Positions 21,758 to 33,736 of a DNA stretch of 64,000 bases are shown piece by piece (positions within the stretch are counted from its first letter, which is position 1; every line of letters begins with the position of its first letter). Position numbers and translations under genes: made by a program. Where the stretch lies: assembly GCF_000208745.1 (NCBI RefSeq), contig NC_030852.1:25229950-25293949 (forward strand), written 5' to 3'. The DNA comes from Theobroma cacao (lineage: Eukaryota > Streptophyta > Magnoliopsida > Malvales > Malvaceae). The notes beneath the pieces are model-generated. The model was not told the DNA's origin and ran no database searches. It saw only the letters and a list, made by a program, of their open reading frames with translations.

Positions 21758-24700
21758 ATAAAGTCTAATTCAAATTCAAGATTTCAACTTATGAATCAAG
21801 AATTCATCAAACTTGATCGGTTTAATGGAACCAATTTCACCCGCTCGAGAGATAAGATGGTGTTTTTGCTCACAGCCTTGAAGGATTATTATGTTCTAGA
21901 ACCAACTCTTACTGCACCTCTAGAACCAACTGTTGAAGACTCTGATGCACAAAAGGCATAGAGAAAAAAACGTGAAGAAGATGAATTTATATGTCGTGGA
22001 CACATTCTAAATACTTTGACAGATCGTCTATATGATCTCTACTACAATATGAAAACTCCAAAAGAAATTTGGGAAGCCTTGGAAACTACCTATAAAAACG
22101 AAAAAAGAGGTACTGACAAATTTTTATCTTTAAAATATTTTGAGTTTAAGATAGACAATCTGCCTATCATGGATCAAGTACATGATTTACAAGTTTTAGT
22201 TTCAAAACTAAAAGAACTTGAGGTTAAGGTTTCTGATACGCTACAAATAGGTGCAATTCTTTCTAAACTGCCTCAATCTTGGAATAATTATAGAAAAAAG
22301 GTTCTGTATTCTATGGAGTCTCTATCAATAGAACAATTCATGACTCAGATGCAAATAGAATGTGAAACACGTGCTCGTAATACACTATTTCAGCCCTTTG
22401 ATTCGAAAGTGAATCTTGTGAGTCAGAATTCTAAAAATTTTGGTAAGAATTCTATGAAATCCAAGTCATCTGCACTAAAGTATCAAGACAAGCCTTTAAG
22501 AAAAAAGATAAAAAAAATATAAAATCTTTCCATTGTAGAAAGAAAGGCCATATGATTAGTGAATGCAGATCAAGGAAGGTAGGAAAGAATTTTGGTTCTA
22601 AAAATCTTGAAAAAGCAAACATAATAGAAGAGGTTGTCAATGAATTGGTTGCCATGGTTTCTACAATGAATATTGGAATAGTAACAGATTTATGTCTAAA
22701 TATGGTTATATTGCATGCAAACATGAGCACTTAGAAAAATGTGAAATATGTATACAAGTAAAAATGACAAAGAAACCTTTTCGTAGTGTAAAAAGAAACT
22801 CACAATTATTAGATATTGTGCATTCTGATATATGTGAATTAAATGGAAAATTAACTAGAGGAGGAAAGAGATATTTTATAACTTTCATAGATGATTATTC
22901 TAGGTTCACTTATGTCTATTTAATTAAAACAAAAAAATGAAGCTTTTTAGAAATTTAAAGAATATAAATTTGTTGTGGAAAACCAAAAAGGTAAAAAAAT
23001 CAAAATTCTAAGAAGTGATAGAGGAGGAGAATATTTTCCTACAGAATTTGATAATTTTTGTAAAGAAAATGGTTTGATACATCAAAAAAGTGCTCCTTAT
23101 TCACCACAACAAAATGGATTAGCTGAAAGGAAAAATAAAACTTTGGTTGATATGACAAATGCTAAGTTATTAAATGCACGTCTATCGCATGATTTATGGG
23201 GTGAAGCCTTATTAACAACATGTCATATACTGAATAAAGTTCCTTCCAAGAGTATTAAGGTCTCACCTTATGAACTTTGGAATGGAAGAAAACCAAACTT
23301 GGAATATTTTAAAGTGCGGTGGTGCTTAGCCTTTTATAAAGTTCCTGAACCACAAAGAACAAAGCTTGGACCCATAGCAACAAAAGGCATTTTTGTTGAC
23401 TATGCCCAACATTCTAAAGCGTATAGAATTTTAGATTTACAATCAAATGTTATTGTAGAGTTTATACATGTTGAATTTATTGAAAATAAATTTATGTATA
23501 ACTCTAATAATAAAGATTATGAACAAAATGTCTTAATTCCAAGTTGTGACCAAAGTGATATGACTTCTCATAATATATCCAGTAAAAGAAAAAAGGATGA
23601 TACTCAAATTGAGCCGAGAAGAAGTCAAAGAGCCATAAAAAGAAAGTACTTAGATCCAAATTTTGTTGACTCGCAGACATTAGCATTCCTTGTGGAAGGA
23701 AGTAGAACCAAAGTGTGTAAAAAGATACCTATTTTGTTAAACGTTGAAGATGATCCAAAAACATTTAAAGAAGCTATGTCTTCAAGGGATGTAGCTTTTT
23801 GGAAAGAAGCAATAAATGATGAAATGGATTCAATCTTATCAAACAAAACATGAGTTTTGGTTGATCTTCCTCTTGGATCAAAACCCATAGGTTGTAAATG
23901 GGTATTTAGAAGGAAATATAACACAAATGGTTCAGTGCAAACCTTTAAAGCTAGACTAGTTGCCAAAGGTTTCACACAAAAAGAAGACATTGATTATTTT
24001 GATACTTACACCCCGGTAGCAAGAATAACATCCATAAGAATACTTTTGGCTTTGGCGTCTATTCATAAATTACATGTACATCAAATGGATGTTAAAACTG
24101 CCTTCTTAAATGGAGATCTTAATGAAGAAATATATATGGAGCAACCTGAAGGTTTTATACTTCCTGAAAATGAAAGGAAGGTTTGTAAACTAATCAAATC
24201 TCTTTATGGACTGAAACAAGCTCCAAAGCAATGGCATGAAAAGTTTGATAGTACTATACTTTCAAATGGATTTGTACATAATAATGCAGATAAATGCATT
24301 TACTCTAAATTTACAAAAGACTATGATGTAATCATATGTCTTTATGTAGATGATTTGTTGATCTTTAGTACAAATATACTTGAAATTGTTGAAACCAAGA
24401 AATATTTGACTTCAGTTTTCAAAATGAAAGATCTCAACGAAGTTGACACAATCTTGGGAATTAAGGTCAAAAGAGATCAAAATGTGATTTCATTAAATCA
24501 ATCACATTACATAGAGAAAATTGTTCACAAATATAGTCATTTGGAAATTAAAGAGTTTAATACTCCTTATGATTCGAGTATAAAATTGATTAAGAATTGT
24601 GAAAGAGTTATGGCATAATTAGAATATACCAGTGTCATAGGCAGCATTATGTATGTTGCACATTGTACCAGATTGGATATAGCCTTTACTGTTTGCAAAC

Positions 24701-25295
24701 TTTCAAGGTTTACAAGTAAACCTAGCAAGGATCATTAGAAGGCTATTACTAGAGTACTTGGATATTTAAAGAAAACAAAAAAAAATTAGAAATTTGTTAC
24801 AATGGTTTTCCTAGTGCTTTAGAAGGATTTTCTGATGCTAGTTGGATAACTACTATTAATGACAATAAATCCACATCAAGATGGATTTTTACTTTAGAAA
24901 GTGATGCCATTAGTTGGGCATCTAAGAAGTAGACTTGTATTACGCATTCCACAATGGAATCGAAATTTTTAGCATTAGCAACTGCTGAAAAAGAAGCAGA
25001 ATGGCTGAGAAATTTGTTATTAGATATAAAGTTATGGCCACAACCAATGCCAGCCATTTCCATATGTTGTGACAGTGATGCTACAATGTGTGTAGCCCAT
25101 AATAAGATCTATAATGGAAAGTCTAGACACATACGTCTACAACATGCCTATATAAGAGAATTAATCTCTAATGGCATTATAACAATAGTTTATGTTAAAT
25201 CTTACAAGAATTTGGCTAATTCACTTACCAAAGCTTTGCCAAGAAAGGCTATAAAGTCAACTTTTAGTGGAATGGAGCTAAAACCCTTGACTTAA
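21758..25295 (+). pseudogene. Copia gag-pol polyprotein, degenerate
   Basis: Gag begins at 21758 with ATA where the second copy (26649) has ATG, so the start codon is lost. An in-frame TAG follows at 21959-21961. A gag core (22016-22522) is followed by a zinc knuckle in another frame (about 22521-22566) whose first Cys is Ser (SFHCRKKGHMISEC). The protease with its DSGA motif is absent; the sequence jumps at about 22675-22690 into the GAG-pre-integrase end. Integrase has HSD, SDRGGEY and AERKN as D,D,E blocks. RT spans 23857-24618 with DVKTAFLNGDL and YVDDLL. RNase H is at 24954-25295. Further breaks: TGA 22938-22940, TGA 23851-23853, TAA 24616-24618, TAG 24736-24738, TAG 24930-24932, plus frameshifts in A runs near 22515, 22935 and 24785. 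It cannot encode a functional polyprotein. Confidence 0.9.
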
Positions 25296-25829
25296 AAGCA
25301 TTAGTAATGGAAACCCAACTTTGAGTTAGCAAAACTAACAATAAAAGTTCAATGGGTAATAACAAGTTACTATATGCTATCATTATGCACTGAATTTTAT
25401 ATTAAATAGCCTCATTCTAGAATATTCAAATAGACTTATTTTAGAACATTCAGTGTGACTATTACAAGAAAAGGATGAGCAAAAGGCTCTTAATGGAAAC
25501 ATCAAATGCTTGTAGTAACAGGGACATAAATACAAATTCCACTTATATGAATATTGGAGTGGTGCCGCTCCAACCAAGAATTAAAAGGGTTTATTCTTGT
25601 AAATATTCATGAAACCAGGATTGGCACAAAGCCATATAAGTCCTAAAGCAGTTGGTAGAATCTTAAAAAATAATACTATGTATGTGATATTTTCGGTTAT
25701 AACATAAGAAGTTGAGGTTCAACCCTTGTGATACCAATAACTTCGTCTTAACTTTAAAATTTTTACACTAATAGAAAGTTCAAATCTTCAAGATACTTTC
25801 TATTATGCATAGTATTATTAATATTACAA

Positions 25830-25842
25830 ACTAGTGGGGGAT
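25830..25842 (+). other. Copia polypurine tract
   Basis: CTAGTGGGGGAT lies immediately upstream of the 3' LTR start, in the position of the plus-strand primer. Confidence 0.6.
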
Positions 25843-26282
25843 TGTTGAATAGTTTGTAATATTTGTTGGAAGATAATTTTTCAGGTGTGATTGTTTAAGA
25901 ATAAATATAACTTTTAAAAAATAATAAATAAAAATAAATAAAAAATAAGTATTTACAACAAACACAACTATTGAAAGTTGTAGATACGTCTGTTAAAATA
26001 CAACAGACACATCTGTAAAAAAAAACAGTACCGACACATCTGTTTAAAATAAAAAGGACGTATCTGTTGAAAGACAACAAACACAACCTTTCACTGTCTA
26101 TAAAAGAATGTACTTCCAAGCCAAAATTCATTCAAAGCATTTTGCAAAAAAGGCTTGTTGTATCCTTGAGAGACATTGTCTGTGAATCCCCAAAGTAGGC
26201 AACAACTCTTTAAAGAAAGTGTGTTACAGCACGCCTCAAGCCTTATTTTCTTCTCTTTTCTTCTTCTACTAATTTTCTAACA
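25843..26282 (+). repeat. Copia 3' LTR
   Basis: 440 bp starting TGTTGAATAG and ending TTTCTAACA, matching the 5' LTR. Its right end abuts an internal LTR sequence of a second copy without an intervening target duplication. Confidence 0.85.
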
Positions 26283-27040
26283 ATAAAAAATAAGTATTTA
26301 CAACAAACACAAATATTAAAAGTTGTAGATACGTCTGTTGAAATACAACAGATACATCTGTAAAAAAAAATTAGTACAGACACATCTGTTGAAAATAAAA
26401 AAGACGCATCTGTTGAAAGACAACAAACACAATCTCTCACTGTCTATAAAAAAACGTACTTCCAAGCCAGAATTCATTCAAAGCATTCTGCAAAAAAGGC
26501 TTGTTGTATCCTGGAGAGTCCTTGTCTGCGAATGCCCATAGTAGGCAATAACTCTTTAAAGAAAGTGTGTTACAGCACGCCTCAAGCCTTACTTTTGTCT
26601 CTTTTCTTCTTCTACTAATTTTCTAACAATTTTAAAGAGTTGTTTTCAATGGAGTCTAATTCAAATTCAAGATTTCAACTTATGAATCAAGAATTCATCA
26701 AACTTGATCGGTTTGATGGAACCAATTTCACCCGCTGGAGAGATAAGATGGTGTTTTTGCTCACAGTCTTGAAGGTTTATTATGTTCTAGATCCAACTCT
26801 TGTTGTACTTCCAGAACTGACTGTTGAAGACTTTGATGCACAAAAGGCAAAGAGAAAAAAAAACGTGAAGAAGATGAATTGATGTCGGGGACACATTTTA
26901 AATAATTTGACAGATCGTCTATATGATCTCTACTTCAATATGAAACTCCAAAGAAAATTTGGGAAGCCTTGGAAACTACATATAAAAACGAAAAAAGAGA
27001 TACCGACAAATTTTTATCTTTAAAATATTGAGTTTAAGAT
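26283..27040 (+). mobile_element. Truncated second copia copy: 5'-truncated LTR plus gag start
   Basis: 26283-26628 matches the copia LTR but lacks its first part, entering at AATAAAAAATAAG. It is followed by the same 20-nt leader and a gag start with an intact ATG at 26649 (MESNSNSRFQLMNQEF). The gag frame shifts in an A run near 26862 and similarity to the first copy stops at about 27040. The LTR-internal-LTR-internal layout points to a former tandem pair reduced by recombination and deletion. Confidence 0.8.
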
Positions 27041-28001
27041 TTCTCCATTGTTGCTGGTTTAGGATTTAAGCATTCGGTTTAGAGTTTTAATTATTTTCTG
27101 GTTGCTGGTATTAATTTGTTGTTGCTATCACTATCTTCGATTTAAGGATTAGGAGTTTGTTTTTTGTTGCTGGTAAGCTTTCTGCCCTTTAGGGTGGCAA
27201 GAGCGGCATTAGGGTGGCGAGGATGGTATGGGAGAAAACAAGAACTAAAAAACAAAGGTTGAAAAGAATATAGACTTAAAAATAAAGCCACTATATTAAA
27301 AAAAACTTTTGTAATTATTTTGGTTTTAACTGAATTTAGTTAAAATTTGATTTGAAATTAGAAAGATGCATTTATTAAGTTCATTATATAAAAGAATGAT
27401 GGATCATGATAATTAATTTACGCGTTTGATCTCGTCAAATGTCTATACACAATTGAGATACACAAACCCATATAAAAAGATAATGAAGTGAAATTATAAT
27501 GGTTAACAATATAATCCTTATCTACTTTTTAACAAACCTTTTTTTTTTTTTTGCATTTTAAGGAATTAAATGTGGATTTTCACTCTTATGGAAAAAGATA
27601 ATAATCTTTAGGTCAAGTATAAATTATTTTAAAAAGACTTGTTACGAGTTTACTTGAAGAAATGTAATCAATCAAGAAAAAGAAAAAAGAATTTACTATA
27701 GCAAACATGTTTAAATTATATTGAATAATTTGTTTATATGTTCATGTTAAAGCTAAAATTACTTATATTTTTTTGCTAACTCTAAATTTCATAATTTTCA
27801 AAAGAATCGTGCAATGATATTCTACACAAGAATATTTGAATAAGATATTTCTTTTCTTAAATATTTATTATGATAATATTTACATTGGTATATTTGGATG
27901 ACAAGGGCTAAGGCAAGGCGTGAGTATTAGAACTGTATCGCTAATAGGAAGTTAGATAACCTTTTGAATTAATATATGAATAAATTTTAGATATTTAAAA
28001 T

Positions 28002-28090
28002 GCATCCGAGTATTTGATTCATTGGTTGGTTTATAATCTTTTATTTAAAAAGAAGATTCGAATCCACTTTTTTCAGTCAAAAAAAAAAAA
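28002..28090 (+). mobile_element. SINE-like short repeat, copy 2
   Basis: It matches 5787-5879: GCATCCGAGTATTTGATTC, TCATTGGTTGG, then GATTCGAATCCAC (B-box-like) and an A tail. Being present without foldback arms makes it the outgroup that delimits copy 1. Confidence 0.4.
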
Positions 28091-28185
28091 CTTTGAAGTT
28101 GAAGCTCTCTTCCAGAATAGAAACTGTCAATGCCAACTGAAGGCAGCATGACCATTTATCTCATGTTAATGAATAAAAACTTTTG

Positions 28186-28310
28186 GAATATGTTGGTTCG
28201 GTATTTGGGTAGGCTACTCCTGAATCTTGGACCTAGAGCCTTTATTAAACGTCAAATGGGCCAAAATACAAACAAGTCCAGCAAATAATCAGACAATAGA
28301 CTCCAGCCCT
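28186..28310. repeat. Segment shared with 12349-12465
   Basis: It carries GGAATATGTTGGTTCGGTAT, TTGGGTAGGCT and AACAAGTCCAGCAAATAATC in the same order as the DNA upstream of the F-box pseudogene. No F-box coding remnant follows it here. Confidence 0.5.
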
Positions 28311-31300
28311 GCAAGTTATTAAGAAATGTTGTTTATCCCGTCTCGTCTCCCTTAGGTGGCATATATATCAAATCAGATCCGTTTATTGGGGTGTAAAACA
28401 TGGTTATTTTCACCGCATGCTAACTTCATCAACAACACACTAAATTCTTCGATATATGAGCTTAACAAACGAATTTGTTCAATGAATTATGTACTATGGA
28501 AATAATATAAATAGTACCTTTTCCTATACGTATAAATGTTTATATTACATTTTAAAATAAAAATGGAAAATAAATTTTGTCATCCTATTAACCTTACCTT
28601 CCACTTCTAAATAGCCTTAATTATTATAAATTGTCTTAAGAGGATCATACCCTTATTTCTATTATGCAACCAACTCAGCTAATTAAACATTGATTGTTAT
28701 CTGATTTTCTTTTGTTCAAAGTTAATAAAACGATCCTATTTGTCAATTTCTTGCAACACAAATGCAGAAATGAGAAAGATGATTGCATCCTGTAATCATG
28801 GTGCAAGTTTGACTTTAACGACACATGCCCTTCCCCCCGACATCACTGATTAAAGGTAACGAAAATTACCATCATTTCTCGAGTTTAAAAAAAGGCATGG
28901 CTGAGCTCTAGCTAGCACGGAGAAATTAGTGTCCGTGGCACATGGCTACCAATGATTACATCATCTGGTCTGTTGCTTTTGTCTCATTAATTAACTAAGA
29001 AGCATAATAAAAAAAAATCCATATGCATGGCCGTAATTAATTTATATATATAGGTTATTTATTATTTATAGTATATATAAAACCTAGCCCGCTTTGCTTC
29101 TAACTTGCATTTGATCTGTTTGTTATCAACTCGCATTTGGTGATGGAAGCAAAACTTAACTGTTACCGGTAGCTTCACGTATGGTATCAAAGAAATGATT
29201 TTATATTTAGATGTAATTACCATTCTCCAGCTAATTAATTATTATTACTTTATCACACGGCATGTCGAGTCTCTATAATACGACATTAGTCTGTCCACCA
29301 CTTTATTAAAATACAAATTTAAAGAACAAAAGAAAAACCAAGAATTACCAAACATCATCAATCTACCAACAATTTTGTTATCCAAAGCAGAAGCTTTTAG
29401 GTAACAACTTGATATGGGGGGCGCTCAATGGTACTTCTTAAGATCAAGAACACTATACCTATTGGCGGGTCCGACTCTGAAATATTTTAACATAAGGTTT
29501 TGATCATAGCAGTGATATAATGTATAGTTAGCATGCAAACAAGTTGATAATGTTATATATTCAGTTTTCATTATGAACTATATATGACTGGTCTACATCA
29601 TAATACTTTTCTAACTCCCAATTGTTCGGCGTAAACAGACGTGTAAAGCTATATAAACTCCATTAAAACATACTTCTTTCTCTGTTACTTTATCACTACC
29701 TATTTAACATCATTTTATCATTTAAACGTACATCCCTCTTGAATTTATACTATATATCACACTACGCTTTTCTTTTCATTTTTTCTCTATAAACATATTA
29801 CACATCAACTACAGATATGATAAATCAAAATTTGCATATATTAATCTACTAATTAATAATGATTTTTAATGTGACATTAATGAGAAGGGAAAATTCATAA
29901 ATATTTATATATGTGACATTTATAATTACGCGCATCAGCTATATAATTAATGTGTAAGTAAGACCGATGTAAGAATTTTTCAATCATACAATACTTACAA
30001 GAGCATAAACAAATACCTTCTCCATAAAAAAAATACTGCACTTAATATAAATTCCTCTCACATATTGAGACCCACTTAGACACCTATGAAAAAGGAAGGT
30101 GCAAATACTGTATATCCTTTTATTCTTTGGATAATAAAAATTTAACTTATTTATATAATTTATGTACATATGTTTAGTAAATGTATATATATAGCGTATT
30201 CTTGTGAAACTACCTTAATTGTTGAATAATTAATTATAATTAAGAAATTCTGATTTAAAGATATCGAGTTAATTTAAATCTTATAATGTAGTTGTTACAT
30301 TTTAATTATATAACTGGCAATTACATGTATAAAAGAAATACATAGATTGATCATAAAATCAATTAATAATGTTAATGTGGCGTAGGGCAAGGGACATTGG
30401 ATACATAAGGGCAGCCAATCCAAAGAAGGGTATGTGGTTAAGAATTGATTTGAAGCGAGCGGGCGTGGTTCTTATGTGGTTCAGGATGGAAGCCGGCATC
30501 CAATAAATGATGTTTGCTAAACCATCATGAGCTTTGGTTGATTGGTGGGCAGAGGGGACATGCTTCCACCCTCCTCATAGACAACCTTCACCCCCTGCTT
30601 GTATCAAATCTCGTTTCATGCATCTTTATCATGCGTTTTTTCATATGCATGTTGCATGTAAAGGAAAGGAACGGAAAATGAATGGGAAGCACTTACATAA
30701 AACATATTGACAAATACGTGACACCTTCCAAATGCAATTGGATGGATATTAATAGCTATCTTAAACTATAGTACTTCAACTGTTATTAGAGGGGAAAATG
30801 GCGTACATTAATAAATGTAATTTTGTTGAAAAAAAAAAACAGTATGATAGTCGATTATTTGCAAGTGATATGAAACACGTACGTTGATTGTAGTTGTTGG
30901 AGTTTTTTATAATATTTTAACATTTAAGCTAATTTTAAGTGCAAATATTTAGTTTCAGAGTCATACTATAGCAGCTTCTCGTTTATTACTAATATTAGTT
31001 TTGTTGCACATTTTGAGGTGTATTTATGAAAACAAATACAACTTTAAGAAATTCCAACTCTTCTTAAAGAAGAAAGACTAAATCGTTGATATTGAAAACG
31101 TAGCTATTATATATTTTAGGGTTTTGCAAACGGGGGATTCGGTGTTCATATTTCGAAAATAAAAAAAAATTAAATTTATCTTCAGCAAAAATCAAGTCGA
31201 AGTATTATAATTAATCAAACTAATAAAAATCAAACTACTTTTAGTTAGCTCAGTCTATTTCAAAAATCAAATTAAAACAAAATTCTTATAGGTTCCAGTA

Positions 31301-33635
31301 AATTAAACAACATTTTTAACAAATTCAAAAACAGTTATTTATTAATATATTTATATATAATAATTTTATTTTTGTTAATTCAAGTTTGATTTTTTGATTT
31401 ACTCGATCAAGTAATTTAACTATTGAAAATCAAACTAAATTGATTAAAATAATTGAACTTACAAAATTGCACACTATAAAAATCATTAAAACCGAATTGA
31501 AGAAACAAAACTCATTTCAGTTCAATCGGTTTATTTGGTTCAAAATGATTTTGCTGAACCCTAACTATCAAAATTAGTTTATATCTCAATAACTTTTCAT
31601 TAAAGAATGATTGATTTTCTCTTACTTAATTTAAGTTTTGCCTTCTATTCTGATGTGGTAGATCAAAATGTGATTTTTTTTTGTGGGGAAACAATCAAAA
31701 TGCGCATTTCTTGTCGGTGGCATTGCCCACCAAAAATGTGCACAAAATTTGACCAAGTGCTCTAAATTAATTATATTACCTAAAAAACTTGACTATTAAT
31801 TTCGAGTACCTATAACATTGACTATATTTAGTCCTAAACTATTCCAAAATTTTATATCCAAAATCTAATAAGAATTGATTTTCCAAATTCTAATCCATGA
31901 ATTAAGCAGCAAATTAGGAAATAATGACATGGAAAAAAATGAATGCATTACAAAACAATGTGGATTCGATTGTGATATAACAGGATATACTGCATGTGCA
32001 AAGGAGAGAGAAAAAAGTATTGGCTAACACGGCACTGCCGCATGGCAGCAGCATTGTGTACCACGTGTTAGTGGATGGGAGAAGCTGTCCAGTTGTTTTC
32101 AATCACCAGCCCACCACCAAAAGAAAAGCAAGTTTGGACCAAGAACCTCTAAAAAGGGCCAACTAATAACATGGCTGTGCCTTTTTAATCTTTTCTTTCA
32201 TCCCTACACTAACTGCTTGACAAAGACTTTCACGTCCTTATGTTATTTTCTTTCCTTAAAGTACCTCGGACCCCACAATATTCCAAAACCAACGGCTATG
32301 ATCACCCTTCAAAATTCATACTCGACGGCTGCGATTCGCTTAGGGAGCGACAGGAGAACCCGAGGAGATAATAAGAATCCACGTAGCTTTCAGTAGAAAC
32401 GTCCAGCTCAGCCAATGAACGGAAGCTACGCCCGTCGACGCGGGCCATGTGTCGGCTATGGGCTTAGACAAGTGGCAGTTTCAGAGATTCAAAATTTGCC
32501 ATGTCAGCATGCATCCTAATGCATTTTTGTTTGGTATGTGAAATTTTCGGCGAACTTTGCGGCTAGGAACAATTTTAAAAGACGAAAATAGTAAGCAAAG
32601 AAAACAAAATGTTGGGCCTACACGTCCAGTGATGTTTGAATTAGAGCACAAAACCATGTGCTGCTGTCACGAGAATTTTCAATTTAATTTATTATCAATT
32701 AATTCTGAAAGAAAAAAAAAGAGAATGAAAAAGAAAGCAAAATTAAATAGTGTCTGAATATTGCTGAGCCAGCTTGGACTTGAAGTTAAGTGGAGAGTGA
32801 CCTGTGCAAATTTATAGAGTAGTTAATTACTAGTATTATTGTTAGGATGGAGAGTTGGGTAATAATTTCTGGCCACCATGATAAGGCTCATTCTTAATCA
32901 CACATGGGATAAGAATGGTACAAATTGTATGTACAAATGAAATTACGTATATATAATGTATCAACTACATTTTTTGGTAGGCAAAATTTTAAGTATTGCA
33001 TGGAATTAGCTGAATTTTCATTTATAACTTCCATCTTCTTATGTGGGTTTTCATCTGAACTTTTAGTGTTCACGTTATTTAATGAGGAAAAAGCATGTAA
33101 AGACATAGACAGTATTCACCCTTTGGCGACCAAATCAAGCAAATGGATTAGGGCCCCATAAAATCCATAAATTTATTGGCATACTTTCTAAACATATTAA
33201 CCAATGGAGCAACAAAGTGTTGTTCTCATTTGGGATTTTATTTTCCCTAATGTCCTTCTCAATGCAATGACTAGCGAAGGCAAATATATTGAACAAAAAC
33301 TCACTCCTACCCATGCGCCAATATGCCAGGGAAAATCCCCCCTCAAATGATGGTACATGACATGCCGCAGTGAGGGCAACCTAGAATCTAGATGGAAAAC
33401 GCCAAAAAAAAAAACACAAAGGGCAGGGGGGAAGAGAATTTAGCACCAGGAGAAATAACTTTGTGTTTTCTTTTTCTTTTTCTTTTTTGCTTTTTGACTG
33501 TTCGGGCAGCTTTATTCAGGGCCTTGCTTAACGGCCAAAACTACCCAACTGGAATCCCGTAAAAACCTGAAATCACGACGCATAGCGTCCCCACATGTTT
33601 AGTTTAATCACGCCATTGAGCAAGGCTTTAATCCC

Positions 33636-33643
33636 TTTATAAG
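33636..33643 (+). promoter_or_regulatory. TATA box of the pectate lyase
   Basis: TTTATAAG within CCCTTTATAAGGACC lies about 95 bp upstream of the ATG at 33737. A CT-rich leader and an A run follow it. It is placed and shaped like a plant core promoter. Confidence 0.5.
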
Positions 33644-33736
33644 GACCCCTCTCTTCTTTTCTTTTCTCTCAAGCTCAACTCTCCCTTCCCTACTGTCTGA
33701 ACAAACAAGAGGAAAAGAAAAAAAAAAAAAAAGGAA

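Larger units (their letters stand above)
21295..26282 (+). mobile_element. Ty1/copia LTR retrotransposon with both LTRs, inactive
   Basis: LTRs at 21295-21737 and 25843-26282 both begin TGTTGAATAG and end TAACA. A purine-rich tract (AGTGGGGGA) directly precedes the 3' LTR. The domain order between them is gag, zinc knuckle, integrase, reverse transcriptase, RNase H; integrase before RT is the copia order. Protease is deleted and many stops and frameshifts are present. The two LTRs differ at some tens of positions by eye, so the insertion is not recent. No 5-bp target duplication could be confirmed, because the 3' LTR runs directly into a second, truncated element. Confidence 0.9.
27041..33650. 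other. Long gene-free stretch upstream of the pectate lyase
   Basis: I find no supported gene in this 6.6 kb. Contents seen: a T-rich run near 27540-27552; a SINE-like repeat (28002-28090); the segment shared with the F-box upstream region (28186-28310); AT-rich DNA to about 32000; and a GC-richer block at about 32320-32470 that includes several CpGs. A CCACGTG G-box-like site is at about 32061. Open frames of 60-80 codons show no family features. Confidence 0.4.

Noticed and set aside
30360..30640. Possible microRNA hairpin in a GC-richer non-coding block
   Set aside because: No known plant microRNA sequence was recognised and no long stem could be paired reliably by eye.
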